DNA from: GAS188 sp963794475
Lineage (GTDB): Bacteria > Pseudomonadota > Alphaproteobacteria > Rhizobiales > Beijerinckiaceae
Length of the DNA stretch: 64,000 nucleotides
Direction: 5' to 3'
Assembly (NCBI GenBank): GCA_963794475.1
Contig: CAWCDW010000004.1
Span: forward strand, 1 to 64,000
In this document: positions 34,726 through 43,359 of the stretch, piece after piece
Layout of the letters: every line of letters starts with the position of its first letter
How positions within the stretch are numbered: position 1 is the first letter of the stretch
Position numbers and translations under genes: made by a program
Notes under the pieces: generated by a model
Database searches by the model: none
What the model saw: the letters and a program-made list of their open reading frames with translations, nothing else
What the model was told of the DNA's origin: nothing

Positions 34726-37700
34726 TCATTCAGCGGCGGCCCTTCGCCCCTCCTTCCCCGGGCGGCGCATGGAAGCCGAGGGCTGGCGTTCCAGCACTTC
34801 CTTGAGGAACTCGCCTGTGTGGCTCGCGCGCGCCAGCGCCACCTCCTCGGGCGTTCCCGTGGCGACGATGGTGCCCCCGCCGTCTCCGCCCTCTGGCCCA
34901 AGGTCGATGATGTGATCGGCCGTCTTGATCACCTCGAGATTATGCTCGATCACGACGACGGTGTTGCCCTGCTCGACGAGCTCGTGGAGAACTTCGAGGA
35001 GCTTCGCGACGTCGTGGAAGTGGAGCCCCGTCGTCGGCTCGTCGAGAATATAGAGTGTGCGGCCGGTGGCGCGTTTGGACAATTCCTTGGCGAGCTTGAC
35101 GCGCTGCGCCTCGCCTCCCGAGAGCGTCGTCGCTTGCTGACCAACATGAACGTAGTCGAGCCCCACGCGCGCGAGCGTCTTCATCTTGTCGCGGATCGCC
35201 GGCACGGCGGCGAAGAGCTCGCCCGCCTCCTCCACCGTCATGTCGAGCACATCGGCAATCGATTTGCCGCGATATTTCACCTCGAGCGTCTCGCGGTCGT
35301 AGCGCTTGCCCTTGCACACATCGCACGTGACATAGACATCGGGCAGGAAATGCATCTCGATCTTGATCACCCCGTCGCCCTGGCAGGCTTCACATCGCCC
35401 GCCCTTGACGTTGAAGGAGAAGCGGCCGGGCTGATAGCCGCGCGCCTTGGCCTCCGGCAACTGGGCGAACCAATCGCGGATCGGCGTGAAAGCCCCCGTG
35501 TAGGTCGCGGGGTTCGAACGCGGCGTGCGCCCGATCGGCGACTGATCGATGTCGATCACCTTGTCGAGCTTTTCCAATCCTTCGATGCGTTCGTGGGGAG
35601 CGGGATGCTCGTGGGAACCGTTGAGGCGCCGCGCGGCCGCGCGATAAAGCGTGTCGATCGTCAGGGTGGATTTGCCGCCGCCCGAGACGCCGGTGATGCA
35701 GGTGAAAAGGCCAAGCGGGATATCGACCGTCACGCCCTTCAGATTGTTGCCGCGCGCACCCACGATCCGCAAATGATGCCCTTTGAGCACTTTGCGCCGT
35801 TCACGGGGAATTGGAATGGAGAGCATGCCGGTGAGATATTTGCCGGTGAGCGACTCCGGGTTGGCCATCACCTGCGAGGGCGTGCCCTCGGCGATGATCT
35901 CACCGCCGTGAATCCCCGCGCCAGGGCCGACATCGACCACGTAATCTGCAGCGAGGATCGCATCCTCGTCATGCTCGACCACGATCACCGTGTTGCCGAG
36001 ATCGCGCAACCTCTTCAACGTCTCAAGAAGGCGCGCGTTATCGCGCTGATGTAAGCCGATCGAGGGCTCGTCGAGCACATAGAGCACGCCTGTGAGCCCC
36101 GAGCCGATTTGTGAAGCGAGGCGAATGCGCTGGCTCTCGCCTCCTGATAGGGTTGCCGAGGCGCGCGACAAGGTGAGGTATTCGAGCCCGACATCAAGGA
36201 GAAAGCGCAGCCGGTCGTTGATCTCCTTCAAGATGCGGTGGGCGATCTCATTTTGCTTTTCCGTGAGCACGCCGGGAAGCGCGGTGAACCAATCGAGGGC
36301 GTCACGCACGGAACGGCGCGTCGCCTGCGCAATGTCGTTGCCCGCGATCTTCACCGCCAGCGCCTCGGGCTTGAGCCGCATCCCTTTGCAAGCCTCGCAA
36401 GGCGTCTCGGACATATAGCGCCCAATCTCCTCTCGCGCCCATTCGCTGTCCGTCTCCTTGAAGCGGCGCTCGAGGTTGCGGATCACGCCCTCGAAGGGCT
36501 TGTTGATCTCGTAGGCGCGCAGGCCATCGTCATAGGCCATGCGCACCTTCTCCTCGCCCGAGCCGTAGAGGATGGCGCGTTTCGTCGCGTCGGGGAGCTC
36601 GCGCCAGCGCGCCGCTGTCGAGAAGCGGTAATGCTTGGCAAGCGCTTCCAGCGTCTGCCCGTAATAGGGCGAGGTCGATCGCGCCCAGGGCGCGATCGCG
36701 CCGCGCTTCAAGGTCGCGTTCTCGTCCGGCACCACGAGCTCGGGATCAATGCGCATCTCATGACCGAGCCCGTCGCAAACCGGACAGGCGCCATAAGGAT
36801 TGTTGAAGGAGAACAGGCGCGGTTCGATCTCGGGAATCGTGAAACCCGAGACGGGACAGGCGAATTTCGAGGAGAAGGTGGTGCGCCTCGGCGCGCCTCT
36901 CTCGTCCTTGTCATCGGCAAATTCGATGATCGCGATGCCGTCGGCGAGATCGAGCGCCGTCTCGAAGCTCTCAGACAGCCGTGCGGCGATATCGGGACGC
37001 ACGACGAGACGGTCCACGACGACGTCGATATCGTGCTTGAACTTCTTGTCGAGGGCGGGCGCAGCCTCGATCTCGTAAAAGGTGCCGTCTATCTTGACGC
37101 GCTGGAAGCCCTTCTTTTGGAATTCCAGCATCTCCTTGCGATATTCCCCCTTGCGGCCGCGCACCACCGGCGCCAGCAGATAGAGCCGCGTCTTCTCGGG
37201 CAACGCGAGCACCCGATCCACCATTTGCGAGACTGTTTGGCTCTCGATTGGGAGACCGGTCGCGGGCGAATAGGGAACGCCGGCACGCGCCCAAAGAAGG
37301 CGCATGTAGTCATAGATCTCGGTGACTGTGCCGACGGTCGAGCGCGGGTTCTTCGATGTCGTCTTTTGCTCGATGGAGATCGCCGGCGAGAGCCCCTCGA
37401 TGAGATCGACATCGGGCTTTTGCATCATCTCGAGGAACTGGCGGGCATAGGCCGAGAGGCTCTCGACATAGCGGCGCTGGCCTTCCGCATAGATGGTGTC
37501 GAAGGCGAGCGACGATTTGCCCGAGCCGGAAAGCCCCGTGAACACCACGAGCTTGTCGCGCGGAATGGTGAGATCGATGCCCTTCAGATTATGCTCGCGC
37601 GCGCCGCGGATCGAGATCACCCGTTGCGGCGCGTCAAAAAGCCTCTCGAGCGATCCTGACGAGACGCGGGACGCCGCCTTCGGGGCTGGCTTGAAGGGGG

Positions 37701-37746
37701 ACCTGGAGGGTGACTTTGGGGCTGGCATGAAGGGTCGCGCGGCCAT
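34726..37746 (-). CDS. uvrA: UvrABC excinuclease subunit A
   Basis: The damage-recognition ATPase of nucleotide excision repair, acting as a dimer that loads UvrB on DNA. The 1006 residues contain both ABC cassettes: Walker A GLSGSGKSSLAFD near 70 and GVSGGGKSTLTID near 700, signatures LSGGESQRIRLA and LSGGEAQRVKLA, and Walker B VLDEPSIGLHQRD and ILDEPTTGLHFHD. The first zinc module is the alphaproteobacterial variant CPVSGF...CPVCDG, and the second is complete (CEACQGDG...CDVCKG). The N-terminus has a 30-residue Pro/Lys/Ser-rich extension. A LexA box touches the annotated ATG, so translation may start at the next ATG (37728). Convergent with the second cupredoxin gene. Confidence 0.98.
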   Translation of the reverse strand: MAARPFMPAPKSPSRSPFKPAPKAASRVSSGSLERLFDAPQRVISIRGAREHNLKGIDLTIPRDKLVVFTGLSGSGKSSLAFDTIYAEGQRRYVESLSAYARQFLEMMQKPDVDLIEGLSPAISIEQKTTSKNPRSTVGTVTEIYDYMRLLWARAGVPYSPATGLPIESQTVSQMVDRVLALPEKTRLYLLAPVVRGRKGEYRKEMLEFQKKGFQRVKIDGTFYEIEAAPALDKKFKHDIDVVVDRLVVRPDIAARLSESFETALDLADGIAIIEFADDKDERGAPRRTTFSSKFACPVSGFTIPEIEPRLFSFNNPYGACPVCDGLGHEMRIDPELVVPDENATLKRGAIAPWARSTSPYYGQTLEALAKHYRFSTAARWRELPDATKRAILYGSGEEKVRMAYDDGLRAYEINKPFEGVIRNLERRFKETDSEWAREEIGRYMSETPCEACKGMRLKPEALAVKIAGNDIAQATRRSVRDALDWFTALPGVLTEKQNEIAHRILKEINDRLRFLLDVGLEYLTLSRASATLSGGESQRIRLASQIGSGLTGVLYVLDEPSIGLHQRDNARLLETLKRLRDLGNTVIVVEHDEDAILAADYVVDVGPGAGIHGGEIIAEGTPSQVMANPESLTGKYLTGMLSIPIPRERRKVLKGHHLRIVGARGNNLKGVTVDIPLGLFTCITGVSGGGKSTLTIDTLYRAAARRLNGSHEHPAPHERIEGLEKLDKVIDIDQSPIGRTPRSNPATYTGAFTPIRDWFAQLPEAKARGYQPGRFSFNVKGGRCEACQGDGVIKIEMHFLPDVYVTCDVCKGKRYDRETLEVKYRGKSIADVLDMTVEEAGELFAAVPAIRDKMKTLARVGLDYVHVGQQATTLSGGEAQRVKLAKELSKRATGRTLYILDEPTTGLHFHDVAKLLEVLHELVEQGNTVVVIEHNLEVIKTADHIIDLGPEGGDGGGTIVATGTPEEVALARASHTGEFLKEVLERQPSASMRRPGKEGRRAAAE

Positions 37747-37761
37747 GAACGTTTCTAGAAC
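37747..37761 (-). promoter_or_regulatory. LexA (SOS) box of uvrA
   Basis: The minus strand reads GTTC-TAGAAAC-GTTC immediately before the uvrA ATG. This is an exact match to the alphaproteobacterial LexA consensus GTTC-N7-GTTC. The lack of any space for a ribosome site between the box and the ATG suggests a leaderless message or a start further inside uvrA. Confidence 0.85.
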
Positions 37762-37858
37762 GCCTTATGTAGCGTGCCGAGCCGCGCAATGCACCCCGTC
37801 CCGGCGAATCCCGACCGCTTTTCCACCGGCGTCGCGGCCATGAGGCCGCCGCCTCCGG

Positions 37859-38272
37859 TCAATGCGCCGCCGGCACGGTTCCCAGCCTCTGCTGGAACCG
37901 CAGAAGATAGCCGTCAGGATCCTGCACGAGGAACTGCCGGCAGCGAAGGAGACTGTCCCCTCGCCGGTACTCCTTATTCTCGGGGGCCAGGAATATCGGA
38001 ACCTGCTCGGTCCGGCATTTGTCATGGAGCGCGTCGATCGCCGACACCTCGATCTGCAGATTGATCCCTCTTCCAAAAGGGCGCGTCAGCTCCCCGGTCA
38101 GCCATCTGCGGCCGGCGGGCTGCTCGATCATGAGCTCGGCGCCCTCGCGATCGAGATAAGCGAATTTTTCCTCAGGGCGGTCATAGAGAATGCGAAAGCC
38201 GAGAAGCTCGACGTAAAAGCGCAAGCTATGTTTGAAATCGGAGCAGTAGAGCTCCGGAACCAGCTTTACCAT
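37859..38272 (-). CDS. VOC family (glyoxalase/bleomycin resistance-like) protein
   Basis: The 137-residue protein has the two beta-alpha-beta-beta-beta modules of the vicinal oxygen chelate fold: VPELYCSDFKHSLRFYVELL then GFRILYDRPEEKFAYL in the first half, and NLQIEVSAIDALHDKCRTEQ with QFLVQDPDGYLLRFQQRLG in the second. The last motif (DPDGYLLRF) holds the usual glutamate/aspartate-side metal site region, but Leu replaces the common Asn/Ile-Glu, so metal binding is unclear. Such proteins include bleomycin-sequestering proteins and small lyases or dioxygenases; the substrate is not indicated. It lies between uvrA and the sec operon on the same strand, 113 bases from the uvrA start. Confidence 0.88.
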   Translation of the reverse strand: MVKLVPELYCSDFKHSLRFYVELLGFRILYDRPEEKFAYLDREGAELMIEQPAGRRWLTGELTRPFGRGINLQIEVSAIDALHDKCRTEQVPIFLAPENKEYRRGDSLLRCRQFLVQDPDGYLLRFQQRLGTVPAAH

Positions 38273-38322
38273 GAGATGCCTCGATTATGGCGTACGTCCT
38301 CTTGTGTGGGGAGGCGTGCGCT

Positions 38323-38709
38323 TCACCCCACCGCGATCAGTGCCGCGGCGACGCGCCTGTCCTCGGCGATCAGCACATTGTAGGTGCGCGCCGCCGCCCC
38401 CGTCTGCATCGCATCGAGGCGAATGCCCACCGCCGCCAAAGGCGCGCGCACCCTCTCCTCGATGAAGGTCGGCTGATCGCCGGTGCCGAGAAGAAGGATT
38501 TCGATCGCCTCGGCTTCAGCGATGATGGGCGCGAGCGCGGCTTCGCCAATCTCCGAAACGCCGCGCACCGGCCAAGCCCGCACGCCGGAGGGCAGCGCCA
38601 GGATCGAGCCGCGATGGCTCATGCCGCCGAAGCGAAAGCCGCCATTGCCGTAGGCTTCGAGCAAGTGCCGGCCAGGAAGAAAATGGGTGTCCTCGCTCTC
38701 GCTCGTCAT
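38323..38709 (-). CDS. Mth938-like domain protein (DUF498 family)
   Basis: The 128-residue protein matches the Mth938/NDUFAF3-like family: HLLEAYGNGGFRFGGMSHRG, SILALPSGVRAWPV, IEILLLGTGDQPTFIEERVR and a closing MQTGAAARTYNVLIAEDRRV. Its mitochondrial relative helps build respiratory complex I; the bacterial role is not settled. It follows secF by 67 bases. The order yajC-secD-secF-Mth938-like is a familiar arrangement in alphaproteobacteria and supports the call. The start at 38709 is where family similarity begins; a longer frame to 38853 is Arg/Pro-rich and overlaps secF, so it is rejected. Confidence 0.9.
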   Translation of the reverse strand: MTSESEDTHFLPGRHLLEAYGNGGFRFGGMSHRGSILALPSGVRAWPVRGVSEIGEAALAPIIAEAEAIEILLLGTGDQPTFIEERVRAPLAAVGIRLDAMQTGAAARTYNVLIAEDRRVAAALIAVG

Positions 38710-38776
38710 CGAGGCGCGCCCGCCCGCTGCTTCGTTCTGCCGGCGTTTGAAGCGAGCCTTGGGACCGTCGGAAGCA

Positions 38777-39757
38777 TCACGCCGAGGCGCGCGCGGTCGT
38801 CGTATTCTTGGCAGACGCGGGCTTGCCCTTTTCCTCGGCGGCGAGCTCGGCATCGGTCTTGCCGTGCACGCCGAGATAGATGAGCGAAGGCGAAGAGATG
38901 AAGATCGCCGAGTAGGTCGAGACGAGCACGCCGCACAGCATCACCTTGGCGAAATCCTCGATCGCCTGCCCGCCGAAGACGACGAGCGCCAAGAGCGACA
39001 AGGCCGCCGTCGTCGCCGTCATCGAGGTTCGCGCCAGCGTCGAGTTCACCGAAAGGTCGAGCAGCTCGGCGATCGGCATGCGCCGATACCGGCGCAAGAG
39101 CTCGCGGGTGCGGTCGAACACGACGACGGTCTCGTTCAACGAATAGCCGATGATCGTCAGGATCGCGGCGATCGAGGTCATGTTGAATTCGGTGCGCGTG
39201 ATGAGGAAGAAGCCCATCGTGAGCACGATGTCGTGCATCGTGCCGATGATGGCGCCGATCGCGAACTGCAGCTCGAACCGAAACCAAAGATAGATGAGCA
39301 CGGCCACGATCGCGAGGAGAACGCCGATGGTGCCGTTCTGCACGAGCTCGCCTGAGACACGTGGGCCCACCGTCTCGACACGGCGGAATTCGTAAGCCTG
39401 ATCGAGTGCCGCGTGCGCCTTGCGCACGGCCTCGCTCTGCGCCTGCTCGCCGCCGGGCTGGGCGCCATAGCGCAGCGAGACGCCCTCGCCATTACCGAAC
39501 TCCTGCGCCTCGACCTCGCCCTTGACGAACCCCGCCAAGGTCTGGCGCAAGGCCGCGACATCGGCCTTGCCGGTTTTCGCCTGCAGCTCGATGAGCGTGC
39601 CGCCCGTGAAGTCGATGCCGAAGTTGAGGCCGACCGTGAGGAAGAGGACGGCCGCGATAATCGAGCAAGCCGCCGAAAACGGGAAGCTCACTTTCCGGAA
39701 ACGGACGAAGCGGAATTTGGTGCCGTCGGGTATGATGCGGAGGAGCTTCATGCGCAT
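38777..39757 (-). CDS. secF: Protein translocase subunit SecF
   Basis: SecF pairs with SecD in the inner membrane and uses the proton gradient to help draw proteins through SecYEG. The 326-residue sequence has the first span (FSAACSIIAAVLFLTVGLNF), the signature GIDFTGGTLIELQAKTG, and five C-terminal spans with the conserved TIIGYSLNETVVVFDRTREL and LNSTL-like block (LSVNSTLARTSMTATTAALS). The C-terminal tail is Lys/Ala-rich. It starts three bases after the secD stop, so translation is probably coupled. The charged residues of the proton path in TM4-TM5 (NETVVVFDR) are present. Confidence 0.97.
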   Translation of the reverse strand: MRMKLLRIIPDGTKFRFVRFRKVSFPFSAACSIIAAVLFLTVGLNFGIDFTGGTLIELQAKTGKADVAALRQTLAGFVKGEVEAQEFGNGEGVSLRYGAQPGGEQAQSEAVRKAHAALDQAYEFRRVETVGPRVSGELVQNGTIGVLLAIVAVLIYLWFRFELQFAIGAIIGTMHDIVLTMGFFLITRTEFNMTSIAAILTIIGYSLNETVVVFDRTRELLRRYRRMPIAELLDLSVNSTLARTSMTATTAALSLLALVVFGGQAIEDFAKVMLCGVLVSTYSAIFISSPSLIYLGVHGKTDAELAAEEKGKPASAKNTTTARASA

Positions 39758-39760
39758 CCC

Positions 39761-41362
39761 TCAGAAAGGCAGGACCTGCGGCCGGCGCGCGCGGTACCAC
39801 AAGCCGATCATCATGCGCGTCATGGTGACGGCGGTGATGACGGTGGTGAGCACGCCGAACACCATGGTGAGCGCGAAGCCCTTCACCGGGCCCGATCCCA
39901 TCAGGAAGAGGATGAAGGCGGCGATGAGCATGGTGGCGTTCGAATCGATGATCGTGGCGAAAGCACGCGTGAAGCCTGCTTCGAGCGCCGAGACGAGGGC
40001 GCGCCCATTATGCACCTCCTCGCGGATGCGTTCATAAATGAGGACGTTGGAATCCACCGCCGTGCCGATCGTCAACACGATGCCGGCGATGCCCGGCAGC
40101 GTGAGCGTCGCGCCGAAAGCCGACATCAGCGCGAAGATGAACATCACATGGATCAGCAAGGCGAAATTGGCGAAGAAGCCGAAGACGCCGTAGACGGCGA
40201 ACATGAAGAGCGCGACGAAGGCAGAGGCCACATAGGTCGCGAGCTTGCCGGCGGCGATCGAATCCGCGCCGAGCCCGGGGCCAACCGTGCGCTCCTCGAC
40301 GATCGTGAGCGGGGCTGGCAAGGCGCCGGCCCGCAGCAGAACCGCGAGATTGTTCGCGGCTTCCACTGTGAAGCGGCCCGAGATTTGCCCCTGCCCTCCC
40401 GGGATCGGTCCATTGATGCGAGGCGCCGAGATCACCTTGTTGTCGAGGACGATTGCGAGGAGGCGCCCGACATTTTCAGCGGTCGCCCGGCCGAAGCGCT
40501 GTCCGCCGCGCACGTTGAACCGGAAATTCACGATGGGCTCATTGGTGCGCGAATCAAAGCCCGGCTGCGCATCGACGAGGTCGGCACCGTCCACGATGAC
40601 TTGCTTTTCGACGGGCAGCGTGCCGCCCGTCTCTTGCGAGGGAAGCTGCTCCACGTCTCCAGGCGCGGCGCCCTGGTCGGCGACGAAACGAAATTCGAGA
40701 TGGGCCGTCTGGCCGAGGAGATCCTTCAGCTTCTGCGGATCCTGCAATCCCGGCACCTCGACGAGAATGCGGTCATTGCCTTGCCGCTGGATGTTCGGCT
40801 CTGTCGCGCCGAGCGCGTCGACGCGCCGTCTGATGACCTCGATCGATTGATCGACCGCGCGCCGCACCTTGTCCGTGACGCCGGCATCCGTGATGGTCAA
40901 GCGAATGAGGCCGCCATCGCCTTCTGTCACGTCGAGCGTGCGCGGGCCGCCGAAGCCCGTGTTGCCGACCGGCTGGCCGAGATCCCTGAGCGACCCGATG
41001 ACGCGGGCGCGCTCGGCCGCATCGGGAATGCGCACCTCGACGCCGCGCGGGGTCACCGTGATCCCGCCGGGAAAGCCGACTTTCTGATCGTGCAGGATGC
41101 GCCGCACATCGTCGCGCAATTGATTGATCTGGGTCTTGGCGATCGCGGCCGCGTCCACTTGCAAAAGCACGTGCGAGCCGCCTTGCAGATCGAGCCCGAG
41201 CACGATTCCTTGATGGGGCAGCAGGCCGGACGGCAAGAAGCCGAACCCGCTCTTGAGCTCGTCGCGCGTGCCCTGAGAAAGGAAATTCGGCATCACGAAG
41301 AGGAGGCCGAGCACCACGGTCAGCAGCACACCGACGATCTTGGCTCGCGAATAGCGCAGCAC
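39761..41362 (-). CDS. secD: Protein translocase subunit SecD
   Basis: A 533-residue inner-membrane protein with one N-terminal span, a large periplasmic P1 domain and five C-terminal spans. Marks of SecD are LGLDLQGGSHVLLQVDAAAI near 57, RVDALGATEPNIQRQGNDRI with LVEVPGLQDPQKLKDLLGQT, FTVEAANNLAVLLRAGALPA, ERTVGPGLGADSIAAGKLAT and the proton-path segment GTAVDSNVLIYERIREE. The start is GTG at 41362 with AAGGAG eleven bases upstream. It sits between yajC and secF in one operon. Confidence 0.97.
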   Translation of the reverse strand: MLRYSRAKIVGVLLTVVLGLLFVMPNFLSQGTRDELKSGFGFLPSGLLPHQGIVLGLDLQGGSHVLLQVDAAAIAKTQINQLRDDVRRILHDQKVGFPGGITVTPRGVEVRIPDAAERARVIGSLRDLGQPVGNTGFGGPRTLDVTEGDGGLIRLTITDAGVTDKVRRAVDQSIEVIRRRVDALGATEPNIQRQGNDRILVEVPGLQDPQKLKDLLGQTAHLEFRFVADQGAAPGDVEQLPSQETGGTLPVEKQVIVDGADLVDAQPGFDSRTNEPIVNFRFNVRGGQRFGRATAENVGRLLAIVLDNKVISAPRINGPIPGGQGQISGRFTVEAANNLAVLLRAGALPAPLTIVEERTVGPGLGADSIAAGKLATYVASAFVALFMFAVYGVFGFFANFALLIHVMFIFALMSAFGATLTLPGIAGIVLTIGTAVDSNVLIYERIREEVHNGRALVSALEAGFTRAFATIIDSNATMLIAAFILFLMGSGPVKGFALTMVFGVLTTVITAVTMTRMMIGLWYRARRPQVLPF

Positions 41363-41419
41363 CGCTTCAAATTCTCCTTTTTCGACTCGGGCCGCGGAAA
41401 GGCCCGGCGAATGGCCCCC

Positions 41420-41770
41420 TCACTTCGCCGGCTTCGGCAGGTCGGCCTTCACCGGTTCGCCCTTGGCGCGCACATCCGTGATCATCGAGCGCACGACCCG
41501 CACCCGCACGTTGTCGGCGATCTCGGCCTCGAGCTCATTGTCGTCGATGACCTTGGTCACGCGCCCGACGATGCCGCCATTGGTGACGATCGTGTCGCCC
41601 CGGCGCACATTCTTGATCATCAGCTTGTGCTCCGCCGCGCGTTTTTGCTGCGGGCGAAAGAGCAGCACATACATGATGGCGAAAACGAAGATGAGCGGCG
41701 CGAATTGCACGAGCATGTCGGTCGTGCCGAGGCCGCCGGACGCCTGCGCATAGGCTGGGGTGATGAACAA
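41420..41770 (-). CDS. yajC: Sec translocon accessory protein YajC
   Basis: The 116-residue protein opens FITPAYAQASGGLGTTDMLV and has a single membrane span (FAPLIFVFAIMYVLLFRPQQ) followed by the conserved KRAAEHKLMIKNVRRGDTIV, TNGGIVGRV and DNELEAEIADNVRVRVVRSM. YajC joins SecDF in the holotranslocon. No ATG or GTG fits; the start is TTG at 41770 with GAGGAG nine bases upstream, and the resulting N-terminus matches family members. First gene of the yajC-secD-secF operon; it is divergent from the MHS transporter gene with a 260-base gap that should carry both promoters. Confidence 0.95.
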   Translation of the reverse strand: MFITPAYAQASGGLGTTDMLVQFAPLIFVFAIMYVLLFRPQQKRAAEHKLMIKNVRRGDTIVTNGGIVGRVTKVIDDNELEAEIADNVRVRVVRSMITDVRAKGEPVKADLPKPAK

Positions 41771-42030
41771 GGGATTGGGCTCCTCGGCGCGCCCGGGCCG
41801 CTTCTACGGCTCGCAAGCGCGCTATCCTCGAAATTCGGCGCGGACTATAGCGGCGGGTCCGCTGAAAGCAACCTTTCCGCGAATTGAGCGGCCAAGAGGC
41901 AATTTCGGGCCAATTTTCCGCAATCGCTTCCCCGATTTGCGTGGTCCCAGCGAATCGAGGAGGCTGGCCTCATGCCCATTTCGTGATCTGCAACGACACT
42001 CGCGGGCACGAGGGCGAACAGGAGGGTCTC

Positions 42031-43359
42031 GTGGGGTCGAACGCACAAGAGCGAGCGCAACTGCGGCGCGTGGTGGTCGCGAGCATGATCGGGGCGACCA
42101 TCGAATGGTATGACTTCTTTCTCTATGGCGTGGTCGCCGGCATCGTCTTCAACAAGCTGTTTTTCCCGGCAAGCGATCCGCTCGTCTCGACGCTTCTTGC
42201 CTACGCGACCTTCGCGGTCGGCTTCGTGGCGCGACCCTTGGGCGGCGTGATTTTCGGCCATTATGGCGACCGGCTCGGCCGCAAGAACATGCTCGTGATG
42301 ACGCTCTTGATCATGGGGGTCGCGACCTTCCTCATCGGTCTCTTGCCGAGCTATCAGGAGATTGGCGTCGCGGCACCCGTCCTGATGCTGGTCCTGCGAG
42401 TCCTCCAGGGTATCGGGCTCGGTGGGGAATGGGGCGGCGCCGTGCTCATGACCTATGAATACGCCGAGCCGAGCCGACGGGGTCTCTTCGCGAGCCTGCC
42501 GCAAATCGGGCTCTCGATTGGGCTTTGCCTCGCGTCGGGCGTCGTCGCCTTGTTCTCGTATCTTCTGACCGATGCGCAATTCCTCGCCTGGGGCTGGCGC
42601 GTGGCCTTTTTGCTCAGCGTGATCCTCGTTGGAATCGGCATCTATATTCGCTTGCGCATCTTCGAGACGCCGGAATTCGCGGCGCTCAAGGCCAAGCAGG
42701 GCGAAGCGCGCATGCCCTTCCTCGACATGATCAAGGAGTACCCGGCGAATATTCTCGCCGGCATGGGTGCTCGCTATATCGACGGCGTGTTCTTCAACAT
42801 CTTCGCCGTTTTCATGATCGGCTATCTCGTGAACACGCTTCACATCGCGCGCACCGATGCCTTGCTCGGCGTGATGTACGCCGCGCTCGTCATGTGCGTG
42901 TTCATCCCGATTTTCGGCCATTTGTCGGATCGCCACGGGCGGGGCAAGGTCTACGCGCTGGGCGCGCTCATCACCGGTTTCTCGGCGTTCCCGGCGTTCT
43001 GGCTGATCATCAACAGTTCCGGCAATGTCGACTTGATCTGGATTGCGATCATCGTGCCTTTCGGCATCTTCTACGCCGCTTGCTACGGGCCGGAGGCCGC
43101 CTTGTTTTCCGATCTTTTCGATACGCGGGTGCGCTACACGGGCGTGAGCTTCGTCTATCAGTTCTCCGGGATTTTCGCCTCGGGCCTCACACCGATCATC
43201 GCCACCGCGCTCCTGCCGCTGAATGGGGGCAAGCCCTGGCTGATCTGCGCCTATATCGTCTTCGCGGCGCTCGTGAGCGCCTATAGCGCCTGGTGGATCG
43301 AGCAGCGCGCCAAGGCAGGTGGACTGATGCCGATAGCAATGGTTGAAAATCGAGCGTGA
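42031..43359 (+). CDS. MHS family major facilitator (metabolite:H+ symporter)
   Basis: A 442-residue, 12-span transporter of the metabolite:H+ symporter group (relatives include ShiA, ProP and KgtP). Family marks are ASMIGATIEWYDFFLYGVVA, FGHYGDRLGRKNMLVMTLLI (MFS motif A), LRVLQGIGLGGEWGGAVLMT and SLPQIGLSIGLCLASGVVAL. The GTG at 42031 is preceded by a near-ideal AGGAGG at seven to eight bases, so the open frame upstream to 41884 is not used. Its stop overlaps the start of another MFS gene by four bases (GTGA), which indicates translational coupling. The substrate is not readable; small organic acids or betaines are typical. Confidence 0.93.
   Translation: MGSNAQERAQLRRVVVASMIGATIEWYDFFLYGVVAGIVFNKLFFPASDPLVSTLLAYATFAVGFVARPLGGVIFGHYGDRLGRKNMLVMTLLIMGVATFLIGLLPSYQEIGVAAPVLMLVLRVLQGIGLGGEWGGAVLMTYEYAEPSRRGLFASLPQIGLSIGLCLASGVVALFSYLLTDAQFLAWGWRVAFLLSVILVGIGIYIRLRIFETPEFAALKAKQGEARMPFLDMIKEYPANILAGMGARYIDGVFFNIFAVFMIGYLVNTLHIARTDALLGVMYAALVMCVFIPIFGHLSDRHGRGKVYALGALITGFSAFPAFWLIINSSGNVDLIWIAIIVPFGIFYAACYGPEAALFSDLFDTRVRYTGVSFVYQFSGIFASGLTPIIATALLPLNGGKPWLICAYIVFAALVSAYSAWWIEQRAKAGGLMPIAMVENRA

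Noticed and set aside
38710..38853. Longer start for the Mth938-like gene
   Set aside because: The extra 48 codons are Arg/Pro-rich, overlap secF and have no family similarity.
39413..41887. An 824-codon plus-strand frame
   Set aside because: Antisense shadow of secD, secF and yajC with biased composition.
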